Positions 25,598 through 36,699 of a stretch of DNA of 64,000 nucleotides are shown here, in pieces. The number at the start of each line of letters is the position of its first letter. The first letter of the stretch is position 1. The position numbers were made by a program, and so were the translations under genes. The notes below the pieces were generated by a model. The model saw only the letters and a program-made list of their open reading frames with translations. It ran no database searches and was not told the DNA's origin. The stretch covers positions 1 through 64,000 of the forward strand of contig JAURVB010006236.1 of assembly GCA_033002965.1 (NCBI GenBank), given 5' to 3'. The stretch is from Piper betle (Eukaryota > Streptophyta > Magnoliopsida > Piperales > Piperaceae).

Positions 25598-26667
25598 TCA
25601 GATATCCAAATCCAAAGACAACGATGGCTTCTCCTTTCTCTGCAACTGCTCCTGAGCTGTTGAATCATCACCCCCACATAGCTGTAGCTGCGGAGGCGGC
25701 AACGATGGCAGCAACGACGCTGTAGCACTTGTTGTAATAGCATTACTAATAGTGCTACTAATCTCCTCCCCGGAGGTGCACTGTTCCAAGTTCACTCCAA
25801 ACAGCCTCACCCTTTTCGCCGTCGCCGTCGCCGTCGCCGCCGCCTTCCCATGTGCAACCGGCACCGACTCGAACACAGCCGGAGTAGCACCCCCGTCCCC
25901 TCCACCGCCGGCTATCGGCGGCGGCGGCCGGAGACAATAATACCCATAATTGAGGTGCATATGGTTACTATACACCCTCGGACTGATCATAGGCGGGAGG
26001 AAGAGCCTCCCCCACGGCGCCGACCGGTGGTGGTACTGCACCGGCAGGCCACGGAGCGATGCATCGAGGACGACGTCTGGCCGCCGCCGCCAGTCGATAA
26101 AGAAGCGCTCGTTTCTGGTGCCGGAGCCGGCGGCGGACCTGTCGAAGGAGACGACGTCCCCGGCGTCGAGCTTCTTCTCCTTCACGAATCGGCTCCAACC
26201 TTTTGTCATCACGTAGCTCTGGCTGCTGTTCCAGTAGGAGTACCGGAACCGCCACGGCTTGCCGGAGCGGTCCTCGAAGCTCAGGAGCAAGCCCTTCTCG
26301 TTGGCCGACAAGTCCAGGGGAAGTACCTCTCGGCATGCTGCTTGGGGATGACGAGCCGGTTGAGCTTCCCGACATCGCTCGGCGTCACCACTTTCTCAAA
26401 CATGTGCTCCCTCTCGCCGGAGCTCCTCGACGACGTCTCTCCCCCGCCTCTGCTGGCGTCGAAGACCGGCGGGGGGATGAAGTAGTGGTTGTGTTGGAAG
26501 AAGGGGAGGAGGAGGAGGTCCTGGTGGAGGAGGACGAGGAGGGGGAGGAAGGAGAAAGGGTGGCCAATTCGCTCCTCTTCTCTTACCTCCATGGCTGGCT
26601 TCTTCTCCACCCCTTCTTCCTCTTCTTCCTCTTCTACCTCGCCGAGTTCGTCGTCCCTTTCTTCCAT
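25598..26667 (-). CDS. B3-domain transcription factor, NGATHA/RAV-like (no AP2 domain)
   Basis: Predicted nuclear DNA-binding repressor of leaf and floral organ growth (role inferred from the NGATHA family). The start at 26667 gives [15 protein letters not shown] and an acidic N-terminus. The B3 domain then runs [88 protein letters not shown] and ends FIDWRRRPD. The C-terminus has the RLFGV repression motif ([13 protein letters not shown]) and ends SLSLDLDI. The gene has no coding intron. After YFP the frame breaks: the run GGGG at 26317-26320 (C4 on the coding strand) is one base short of the C5 needed for [11 protein letters not shown]. Adding it gives 1071 nt, 356 aa. Identity is near certain; the N-terminal 80 residues may hide another shift because they resemble no homologue. 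Confidence 0.85.
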
Positions 26668-27200
26668 AAACGCCACGGATCTGGTGCAAGTGGAACTATA
26701 TATATCTATTGCTACCAAGAAATAGATCCAGAGAAGGAATCAAAGCTCATCACTCAACCTCTAGAACTCGTTTGTGGTGCAAGAATCCGATGGAAAAGGA
26801 AGAAACCCAGATGGGAAACAAGCTCAAATACTAGTGAAGAGGCTTGATTCATTAGCCTCGCTGCAAAGGGACGAACCTATCTCTCTGAGCTAGCCAGTCA
26901 AACTAGCTGCCATGGATTTTTAACAAGCTAATAAGGATCTCAATCAACCCTCGAAGCTTCCTCATCTGCAGCTCAGAACAATTATACGAGGCGAGCAAGT
27001 TCAGAAAGAGAGATAGTGTGTGTGAAGAAGAACGAGAAGAAGGAGAATAATTGGGAAGAAGGAGAGGAGAGAAGGGGCAGGGCTATAACTACACAAAGTA
27101 TAATAAGGGACGCTTTGTACGTAGGGCCCTGCGAATTTATATGGGTTTTTGTTCGTGTGACTTCGTCCTTTTCCATCACTTGGGTATTTATATTTTCTGG
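26668..27200 (-). promoter_or_regulatory. Likely 5' leader and promoter of the B3 gene
   Basis: On the minus strand a TATAAATA box (plus-strand 27185-27192) precedes a strongly pyrimidine-rich segment (CCTTCTCTCCTCTCC, near 27055-27080) and CTATCTCTCTTTC, as in plant 5' UTRs. A second TATATATAG lies only about 35 bp upstream of the ATG (26697-26705), too close for a normal leader. The first is therefore preferred. Confidence 0.35.
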
Positions 27201-27249
27201 TTTGAGATCAAGTATTAATGCTGTGAAGATGATGTGTATTAGCAAAAGG

Positions 27250-30200
27250 AAGATGAGAAGACATTATTGATCGATGGGGGAATAATATGGGAGAAGCTCG
27301 GTGATCTAATCTTAGCTTAGAGTTTAGTTATATTGGACTTTGATGGCTGCTGCGGTTTTTTCTCTCTGTACCGTCCGTGATGTGTACAAGAGCTGCTTGC
27401 CCCGCCACCCCCTCCCCCTCTCTGGCCGCCCCTTCTCTATCCCCAGGAACTGTGCCAAACATCATCTGCACAAGTTTGGTGTCCGGTGCGTGAAGATAAC
27501 AATTTTTTTTAGAGATCATTAATTTTGGTTTCCGGGCTAAAGAGCAAGGGCTTGGCGTCAAGAAAGTACGTGGCTATAAAATTTTTTATCATTTATAATT
27601 ATATAAATCATAATTTAAAATATTAATAATAAATAACATAGAATAATGAATTATATACAATTATAGATAGTTGTCTTGAGAACAAGTATATATATCAGTG
27701 AAGAACTAACAGTGAGCACCTTGTAATCATATATATAGTTGAAATTAAGAGCAGACACTCATTGAAAATCTATTTGTCACATGCATGCTTTGAAAAAGAA
27801 AATCTTATTTTACTTGAGTTGGTGTTGTTTGACAGTAAATGTCATGGTTCAGTGGACATGGAGTCATAGACAAAGAAATACTAATTTTCTTGGAGTTTTA
27901 TCTCATCTTCATGCTTGATAAGGCATTCTTTAATCTAATTATTGATACACGTCAGTTTTTTTTTTTTTTGGGTCATCAACATTTTTCACTTTTTTTCTGT
28001 TTGATTAATTAATAAACATTCATGTTGGGTTATGGGCTTTATTCAATTAAAGTCATCTGCATAATGTAAATTTCACTATCGAAATAATTCTCATAATATT
28101 GGAAAAGCTTCTATACACTTAATACTTTCCATGTCTTAAAACCGAAATCCTTGTGGAATAGGTGTTAATTATCAAATCAAAAAATCAAACAAAAAGAGTT
28201 TGATCCTTCATCCTTGACAAAAGAGTTTTACATGCTGCTTTAAGTGAAATCAGAGCCCTCTTTTAATTGTGTTATGTTGCATTTAGGGTTTAGGAGAATC
28301 AAAGATCCATACCTTTTTGCCACAAAAGAAATCAGATTAGGTTTCTGTAAGTGGCTTGGGATTTCAAATACAGATAAATAGAGTCTACTACCACAATATT
28401 CTATACAAATCCCCAAAACCCAGAACTCAGAATTCACTTTGATTCCAATTCAGTGATTTGAATATGGAGTGAAGGCCTTCATTTATAAGCAATATATCAA
28501 TCAACCAATTGACAATTAAGGATGATTGAGGGTCTCTACTTGATACAATCTTTTCCTTACATCGTCTTACATTTCTTATATAATAAAAGTATAGTAACTA
28601 TGCCAAAAATAATGTCTTCCATATGCAATAGCTGGAATATATTAATTTAATATTAATTATTTTTTAATCAATTATTATTATTATTCTTATATATTTAATA
28701 GAGTCAAACAAATCAATTCTCTTAAAATTAAATTTATTTTAACCAACGGATGGCTCACAAAATAGTCGGCCAACATACATAGGTAGGTCGAATTGCTACA
28801 AGGTAGTAAGTGCAATATTATTACATATTTCTACATATTGTACTTGGCTATATTATTATGCACATTAACACCAACAATTTTCATGGTTACATGGATGATG
28901 ATATAAGAACAAATTGTACAGACTCTATTTGACTGAGTATCTAAAAAATTAACAGGCCAGTCTCAGATGTAAGTATCTTACGTACAATTTTAGCTTGTGG
29001 GCATGCAGTTTATACTCCAATTATAAGTACAATTTGATCTTGACTACTCCACTGTTTATTTCTTTAAATACAAGAGAATTGAAGAACTCTAGGCAAATTA
29101 AATAATGGTATAACCGGAAGCTATGATATGTTAAAAAAACATTTTTAACTCCAAAAACTCTTCTATAATTTTTCGAGTCAAATTCATTGGATAATTCCTA
29201 TTGGCAAATGACAGATTTTGTCAAACGGTTGTTAAATATATAATTTTTTCTTTTAATTTAATTTAATTAATATTTTAAAGTAACATAAATTATATAAATA
29301 TCAATTTCAAGTGTCAATGTGAGTAATGTGTGCTAATTTTATATAATTTTTATTTATTGGATTGAAAAAATAATATAAATAACTCTGAATCAATTTCGAC
29401 TTTCTGAGTGCTCGACTCCTCTGTTTAACCCCAAGTTGAAGTCGAGTCCGAGTTCTTAAACTATGATATAGATTATATGTATATGGTAGCTTCAAAAGTT
29501 GGCCAAATATGGTCCTCCAAACAAATCACAAATAGTTCTTAAATTCACATGCTCCAGCAAATAGCTATGTGAAGATCATTTTCATATACTGGCCAAATAG
29601 ATGTAGCTTTCACCTATCAATTTGGATTATGCTAAATTCTTTGTATTGTGTTATTCTTACAGGCCTCAGAACCAATTCATGAATGTGAGGTTCCTTTTTA
29701 CATGGAAGTTATGATTAACATATTGAAGATACTAAATACAAGCATCATTCCATTAACTTTTAACTATAGACGAACACATTCTTTTTTGTATTTTTTTCTT
29801 GGTTAATTAAATTCAATCCTTATCATTTTAATTATTACGTTCTAATAATGTCAGCTTAGATCTCATGGGATTATCCTTTTCTGTTAAATTAAACATTTCA
29901 AGGGAATTTGTTATACATCTAAGTCAAAACCCGCTCTAGTAGCCTGCTTATTGGCTCAAACCACCACAATTAGTGGAATTTTAAAAAAATAACTATAATA
30001 ATTAAATTAAAATTCCTCTAATTGTAGTGATTTACACTAATCAAGGAACTGCTACGACATATTTGCTGTAACATTTGATACAACAATTCCAATTCCAAAA
30101 ACATAAACTCTAAACTCTAAGTTTCATAATAAAATTAAATTGTTCATAAGCTCTTTTCGTCCATAATTACAATTAATTTTAAGAATTATATACACAAATT

Positions 30201-32369
30201 TAAGAATTATATACACAAATTAAAAGTACTTAGCTATACACAAGTGTCAGACAAGATTTTGCCCATTGCAACCTCACAAACCGCCCACTGTTTTGGTTTG
30301 CAAACATCCATACAGATATTGGCAGTAAAAACAATATATCTAACTGTTTTGTATAAATAAAAACTTCATGTTTGTAGAAGCTGATCAATCAAAGAATACA
30401 TTACACATCACCAATATTGGCTGTTGTTACATAACCATTCTACATAACAGCTGCTGGTTTTTAATGTTCAAGCTCTCCTTGAAATATTACTTGGACCACT
30501 CTTGGGTTTTAGCTAGAAGTACCCGCCATGACCATAGTTGCATTATACTCAATGTAAATTTGTAACCTGTTAACCTATTTATGTATACAATGAAAGTAGT
30601 GTGCTATCCAACCAAGAGGGACCAGGAGGAGCATCCAAGGAACTTTAATACATGGAAAACTAAAGAATAAAATCAAAGTTGTGGGGATGCTGTAAAAGAT
30701 AAAGGGATCAATTCCATGCTCATAGGAGGGACCTCTACCTCGTGAATATATATGATAGGTTTCATAAAATAGTCAACATTATGTCACAAAATCACAGTTC
30801 AAAACTGTATGAATCAGATTGCATAGATAGAAAACATCAAACTATGAATTGGGTATGAGTCAATGTTAATAGAAATGCACCATGCATAAGCATTGGACCA
30901 CTGGCAATATACATTATATAGAAAACCATGAATACTACTACACATGTTGGCGGCTAACTCTACCATATATTTTGTTCTCTTCGCTGCCAACAACAAGCCT
31001 GCCCATCCCCATACTAAAAGCCCCCATCATCCTAATTGCTATATACCAACAAAAACAAAGAATCATCACCCTTTTTTTCTTTCACAAATTCCCATTTCCA
31101 TGCTACCCATTGAAGCTACCCCATCAGATCCTTCCTTTTACTTTATTACTTTCCCTTGTATGTGTTGATAGTCATCACATATTATATCTTCTTACATACA
31201 GGGCTGCATCCTCAGAAGAAGTGCCGGCTTATCAGTTTCTTTGAAATAGGAAGCTACTTTGTGATGAGGTTTATATATGGTCAAGTGTGGCAGAGTAGCA
31301 AATTTAAAGGAGGAGAGCAAGAAGCAGCTTCTTCTTCCTCTTTTTCCTTTTCTCGCATTATCCATCTGTTGGGTTCAGAAAAAGAAACATTTTATGCTTC
31401 TCATGTCTGTGGCGTCGCTCTCTCAAGCTATTGATCAGACATGCATCTATGAATGAGAGAGAGAGAGAGAGAGAGAATTAAAGAAAGAGATGTTGAGCAT
31501 TCATCTGTAAAGATATGTATAATTTGTGAATCAGTGACTTTGAGAGAGCCTGCTATTTGGTTCTTTTTAAGTGCAAAAGTTGACTCTTGAGCAATATATG
31601 TAAGACCAATTTGTCTGTTCTTATATATTATTTGTGATATCAAAGCAATATTAAAATTACAAACAAGAATTTCTCAAGTCTTGAAATTCAAGGAAACTTA
31701 TTATAATTCTAGGAGATACAAGTACTGCCATCACAAAAAATAAATTATAAAATCAATCTCGTTTTCAGCACTAGCTCATCTATATAACATTTGCAAGATG
31801 GCTCTGCCATTAGGCTAATCAGGTAGATGTGAGTAGGGTTGGCAACAATCCTCATCAACATAGTGATATAATATAATGGCTCACTACAATTATAAACTAA
31901 TATATGAGCAGTGCAAGGTAAGAGCTCTTTAGAAAGTGGAAGTCCCCATTCATAAAGCAAACATAGATGTGAGGTTGTATTGCAAAGGATGACTTGTTCT
32001 ATGATGATAACTATTGTATGCATTGTAGTGCTTGGAAGAATGAGCTATAAGTGCTGTTTGTAGCTTAAAAGAAAAACTTCCATTGTTTGTGGTGGACAAG
32101 ATTATAGTCAGGGTATGGAGCTAGCTATATGGGATAAAATAGGAGATTAAAAATCAGAGATCTGTATTTTTCCATACATTTGGTAAATCATCAAATGGGA
32201 AGCATATCATTAGCTACCATTTTTGTGCAAAATAGGAGAAATTTTTGCGCTCGCCTCGCTTTAATGGATCACACTTTGTTGGTCGTTCCTCGGTTGTGGG
32301 CATTGGTAAGACGAGGGATTGTCCATGTTTGTTTATTTAACATCGGGCAAAAAATTAATTATTTATAGT
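27250..32369. other. Intergenic, AT-rich; no gene recognised
   Basis: Five kilobases without a supportable protein or RNA gene. A GA microsatellite lies at 31455-31476. The stretch 30950-31450 is CT-rich on the plus strand and looks transcript-like, but no open frame in it resembles a protein, and I recognised no conserved miRNA sequence. It may be a non-coding transcript or part of a UTR. Confidence 0.4.
31455..31476. repeat. GA microsatellite
   Basis: Eleven GA units, intergenic. Confidence 0.9.
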
Positions 32370-32790
32370 CAAAATTCTTCGATGATCAAATTTGTTTAAG
32401 ATAGGAATTTATTTTCATTTTTATAATTGTTGCATTATCTAATCTTGTTTTCTATTATAAATATTGATTTTTTTCACAAAAAGTAATACCTCACTTATAT
32501 AATCAAAACAATCTCTTTTATATTTCTTAATTTCTCTCGTACTAATTAGTATAAAAATTGAAAGAAAAATTAAATATTTGAATAAGTAAATATAATATTG
32601 CCATGAAAAGTTCGAAAACTAAAGTTGATATACTTTAGATTTAATAATTTGTATGATAATTTGGTAATAAGCTTTAAGAATATCATTAATTTATAATTTT
32701 ATCGGTTGCTTGATTAATTATTTGGTTGGATGAAAAATGTATATATATGGTTTGTTTCCTTTAATATTAATTAGTCATTATCATTCGGTC
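32370..32790 (+). repeat. Dispersed repeat, copy 1 (partner at 59690-60140)
   Basis: By eye this collinear AT-rich segment shares a series of words, in the same order and spacing, with 59690-60140. Examples are ATAAATATTGATTTTT, AATACCTCA, ATATAATATTGCCATG.AAAGTTC, TTTAGATTTAATAATTT, CATTAATTTATAATTTT and ATATATATGGTTTGTTT. Similarity is roughly three quarters. Coding capacity is absent. Probably an unclassified transposon or promoter-type repeat; ends are approximate. Confidence 0.6.
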
Positions 32791-33333
32791 ATCAACGCCT
32801 ACCCCACCCAGTCGCAGCCTCACAGCCTCTACGGCGCCCGTGAATGGAGCCATCACGAGACGGATGGATGGTCATGCGTACCACATGGTGCAGAATGACC
32901 CACTGGAGTGTTCAACTGAGCTTGCAAGTGAAGACCATGCAAAAATTATTAAGAATGATGATGGAAAATTTTGTAAGAAAGTGGGACTATTTGAAAAGCG
33001 AAAACATCATTAAGAGAGTTTATTTTAACAATCAAGAGATATATTCTTAATTATATAGATTGCCTAGTATCGTCTACTATGCACTGTATCAGAACAAAAA
33101 TACTTCAAAATTATGGTGCTACTTGCTAGCAGTTTGGGCCGAGTTTTACAAGACCCTATCTCGGTCCATTATCAAGGACTTGAACCTGAACCTGAAAATA
33201 CACATATATCCTCCATCAGTTTATCCACAAACTCGACCCGAACCCAAATCCAAAATTAAACATATTTTTAAATATTTAAAATTATATTTATATTTATATA
33301 TATATATATAATATGAGAGCGTGGTGGCTGTAA

Positions 33334-33362
33334 TGCAGCACAGCCAACTTGGCTGTGCTGCA
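33334..33362. repeat. Perfect terminal hairpin of the hairpin-rich element
   Basis: The 14-bp arm TGCAGCACAGCCAA at 33334-33347, one spacer base, then its exact complement TTGGCTGTGCTGCA at 33349-33362. The opposite end has the related arms ACTCCAGCACA (35616-35626) and TGTGCTGGAGT (35638-35648), plus GTTGGATAAAATCCAAC at 35588-35604. Confidence 0.9.
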
Positions 33363-33816
33363 TTTTTCCAGCCACACAACACACCCCCCCACCCATCGGA
33401 AATTAACTCCGGCGACTCTTCTCCTCTGGTCGGCCGCCACGTCCCCTTCCCCGCGCGTCCCCTCCACTTCCCCTTGCCGCGCCCGCCCACTGCCTGTTCC
33501 CCTTGTTTTGGCGCGCCACCTCGGAGTCACCCAAGGAAGAGTCGGGAATGGGGGGACGAGGCTAGGATGGTCGTCGCCGGGGTTGGTGCTCGGCCGGTGT
33601 AAGCATGGAAGGTGGGCGGCAGTGGTGGCCGAGAACCAAACCGGCAAGGAGAGGGGGAAGGAAGGGAGGCGGTGGTGAGGTGTCCCTGGTTAGCAGTGGG
33701 CAGCCGGCGGCGAGGTCGCCATCGGTGAGGTGGCGCGCACAAAAAGGGGCTAAGAAACAGAGTCGCCGACAAAACAGGGGAGGAGGAAATGGGCAGGGGT
33801 AGTTTCATAATAAAAA

Positions 33817-35180
33817 TTTGACTCGCTCCTAACTCGAGTTAATATTACAAAATACCCAAAAAATATTAAAATAAAATAAAATACCATAAAATAAAATAAT
33901 CTATTAGAACTTAATTATTTTATTTTATGGTATTTTACTCTATTTTTTTATATTTCTGGGATTTCTTTTCGTAATATTGACTCGAGTTGGGACCGAGTCA
34001 AGTTTTTATTACAAAATTATTTTATTTTATTTTTAAAAATTTATTTCGTAATATTGACTCAAGTTGGACCGAGTCAAGTTTTTATTACAAATTTATTTTA
34101 TTTTATTTTTTAAAATTTATTTTATAATATTGATTCGAGTCATGACCGAGTCAAGTTTTTTATTACAAAATTACCCCTCTCAAAAAATATGAACAAAATA
34201 GGGTAAAATACCATAAAATAAAATAATCCATTAGAATTTGATTATTTTATGTTATGATATGTTCCTGTATTTTTTATATGTTTTGGGATTTATTTTGTAA
34301 TATTGACTCGAGTCGGGATCAAGTCAAATTTTTATTACAAAACTACCACTTTCGAAAAATATGACCAAAATAGGGTAAAATACCATAAAATAAAATAATC
34401 CATTAGAATTTGATTATTTTGTGTTATGATATTTTCCCATATTTTTTTATGTTTTTTGGGATTTATTTTGTAATATTGACACGAGTCAAGAAGGAAGAAA
34501 TAAGTAGGGGTAGTTTTGTAATAAAAATTTGACTCGATATCGACTCGAGTCAATATTACCAAATAGATCCCAAAAATATTTAAAAATACAAAAAATACCA
34601 TAAAATAAAACAATTGAATTCTAATGGATTATTTTATTTTATAATATTTTACTCTATTTTTTTTTCTAATCTTTCGAGATGTATTACGTAATATTAATTT
34701 AAATCGAGAGCAAACCATGTTTTTATTATAAAATTGCTATTGTTTCATTTTTCTCCATCGACCCTTTTTTCTCACCCACCTCACTAATGCTGTCACCTAG
34801 CAATTTTGTAATAAAAACTTGACTCGTCATGACTCGAGTCAATATTACGAATAAATTTCAAAAAATATGAAAAAATAAAGTAAAATACCATAAAATAAAA
34901 TAATCCATTAGAATTCAATTTTTTTATTTTATGGTGTTTTCTTGTATTTTTGGGATCTATTTGGTAATATTAATTCGAGTCGAGACCGAGTCAAATTTTT
35001 CTTACAAAGTTATTTTATTTTTTAAATTTAACTGAGTCAAGTTTTTATTCCAAAATTATTTTATTTTTTAAAATTTATTTCGTAATATTAACTCGAATCG
35101 GAAGCCAAATTTTTATTATGAAATTATTTTATATTTTAAAATTTATTTCATAATAAAACTTGACTCGCCATGACCGAGTA
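33817..35180. repeat. Array of about a dozen inverted TTGACTCGAGT modules and AT palindromes
   Basis: The unit is roughly GTAATATTGACTCGAGT, a 5-8 base gap, then GAGTCAAGTTTTTATTACAA. I see it in forward orientation near 33978, 34052, 34128, 34300, 34970 and in decayed form near 34475, 34690, 35025, 35090. It is reversed near 33820, 34515, 34805 and 35155. Between units a perfect palindrome recurs, best at 33881-33933 (20-bp arms ATACCATAAAATAAAATAAT), with relatives near 34205, 34380, 34600 and 34885. Confidence 0.8.
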
Positions 35181-35663
35181 AAATTTTTATTACGTTACTG
35201 CCCTCCCCTGTCTCGCCACCCCCTCTGTTTTGGCTCGCCAACTCCGGCAGCCCGCAGGGGGGGGATTGAGGGGATCGCGTGGGTGGGGGCGGCAGGTGCG
35301 AGCGGGGGCAGGGAGGTGGTGGGGGAAAGCGACGGGGTGGCCGCGACTTCAAGCAGGGCGGGCAGGGACGGCCATGGCGGGGCGGGTGGGGGATCGTGAG
35401 GGTGGGCGGCGGCCGCGAGTGGGGGCAGGGGGATGGGGTGGGGGCTGCGAGCAGGGCCGAGGTCGGGGAGACCGCAGCTGCCGAAGGGCAGGGGCGACCG
35501 CAGCTGTGGAGGGTGGGGGCGATTGTCGGAGCGGCGCGGTGGCGGCGAGAAAGTACCCCCTTCAATCCTTTATTTTTTTTCCCAGTCGTTGGATAAAATC
35601 CAACGGCTGGGAAAAACTCCAGCACAGCCAAGATGATTGTGCTGGAGTACAGGAAACTTATTT

Positions 35664-35665
<2 letters not shown>

Positions 35666-35696
<31 letters not shown>
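35666..35696. repeat. TA microsatellite at the right edge of the hairpin-rich element
   Basis: Alternating TA tract. A matching shorter TA tract lies at the left edge (33292-33310), consistent with insertion into a TA run. Confidence 0.9.
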
Positions 35697-35702
<6 letters not shown>

Positions 35703-36599
35703 TAGTTTTAATTTATAGGAAAGTAAATTATAGTTTTAGTCAAATAATTCACACGCACCATCTACTCTTACTAATAAAATAACTTTTGATTAAAAACAAA
35801 AGATTTAAACAATCAAAATGCAATAAAATTGAAAAAAATAATAAATTAAATTATTATAGTCTATATTCTCGTCCAATTAAATCTAGTTTTAAAGTCACTC
35901 AATTAGAATTTATATCAAAGATATCACATTATTGCATAGTCTATCGCATTATTCAACCTGAATTTATCTATAAATTTAAAATTATCTATAATGTAAGTCA
36001 CATGTGGTATGACATCTTGCTTAATTATCAACCACCCTTACATTGCATTGAAGTGTTAGGTTTTTTTCTTATTGTGTTTCAATTTTTCTTTAGTTGTAGA
36101 TTAATTCTTAAGTCCATTGTAGTTTTATGGCCTCCTTAATATTTAATAAATTTAAAATTATTATTATTTATTATTAGAAAATTACTAGACTACAATTTTG
36201 CATAAATACTTAGGAATTAAAAATATTAATAAATTTTAATATATTTACAACTATACTATTAAATTAAAGTTTATTACTTAATAATATATACTTAATTAAG
36301 ATATTTACAGATTTTAAAAATTTATTAATTAATTTTTATTTAAAATTCTATTTAAATTAAAAATCTTTAAAAAAATAAATTCTAGTTATTTATTTAAACC
36401 TTCTAATTACAAAATTAAAGTTGCTTTTAATATTTATATACAACTTATATGTTCAGTTAAAACTAAAAGAGTATTCATTACTTTTATTTAAAAATAGTAT
36501 AGTGATAATTTTGAAACTAAAATTGTGTAATCTTAATGTATATTATTAATAATTTTCAAATATACCCGGAGCATTCTGGGATTAAAAAAACCATTAAAG
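35697..36599. other. Intergenic, AT-rich; upstream region of TIM13
   Basis: No gene seen. Very AT-rich up to about 36560, where composition changes into the TIM13 promoter. Confidence 0.5.
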
Positions 36600-36607
36600 T
36601 GGGCCCA
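36600..36607 (+). promoter_or_regulatory. Site II-type element (TGGGCCCA) in the TIM13 promoter
   Basis: The palindrome TGGGCCCA lies 93 bp upstream of the TIM13 ATG. TGGGCC/T (site II) elements bound by TCP factors are common in promoters of plant nuclear genes for mitochondrial proteins. The assignment is by sequence and position only. Confidence 0.5.
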
Positions 36608-36699
36608 AGAGAGCAACTTGGATGTGCTTTTGTCTACCCAAAGGAAGGAAGCCGCAACTACTCAAGTCTTGTGATCTACGAAGTGAAGGAGGAGGAAGA

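Larger units (their letters stand above)
33313..35665. mobile_element. Hairpin-rich non-autonomous element (about 2.35 kb), class unknown
   Basis: The two ends are inverted copies of each other over about 45 bp: left GCAGCACAGCCAACTTGGCT then GTGCTGCATTTTTCCAGCC; right, read inward, CCAGCACAATCATCTTGGCT then GTGCTGGAGTTTTTCCCAGC. Each end itself folds into a hairpin. Both flanks are TA runs, so the target duplication cannot be defined. Inside, GC-rich segments (33400-33790 and 35210-35560) flank an AT-rich middle packed with the TTGACTCGAGT/GAGTCAA inverted motif and a recurring ATACCATAAAATAAAATAAT palindrome. There is no transposase; the long open frames in the GC-rich ends occur on both strands and are compositional. 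Foldback or MULE-derived origin is possible. Confidence 0.6.

Noticed and set aside
25850..26847. Plus-strand open frames of 211 and 214 codons opposite the B3 gene
   Set aside because: Antisense shadows of a GC-rich coding region; the minus strand carries the unmistakable B3 domain.
30950..31480. Possible miRNA gene in a CT-rich, transcript-like stretch
   Set aside because: No match to conserved plant miRNA sequences I could recall and no long foldback around a candidate 21-mer.
33294..33808. Open frames of 89-117 codons on both strands in the left shoulder of the hairpin-rich element
   Set aside because: GC-driven, overlapping on both strands, no motif.
33817..35180. Regularly spaced palindromes resembling a CRISPR array
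   Set aside because: Plant nuclear context, variable spacing, units in both orientations and lying between transposon ends.
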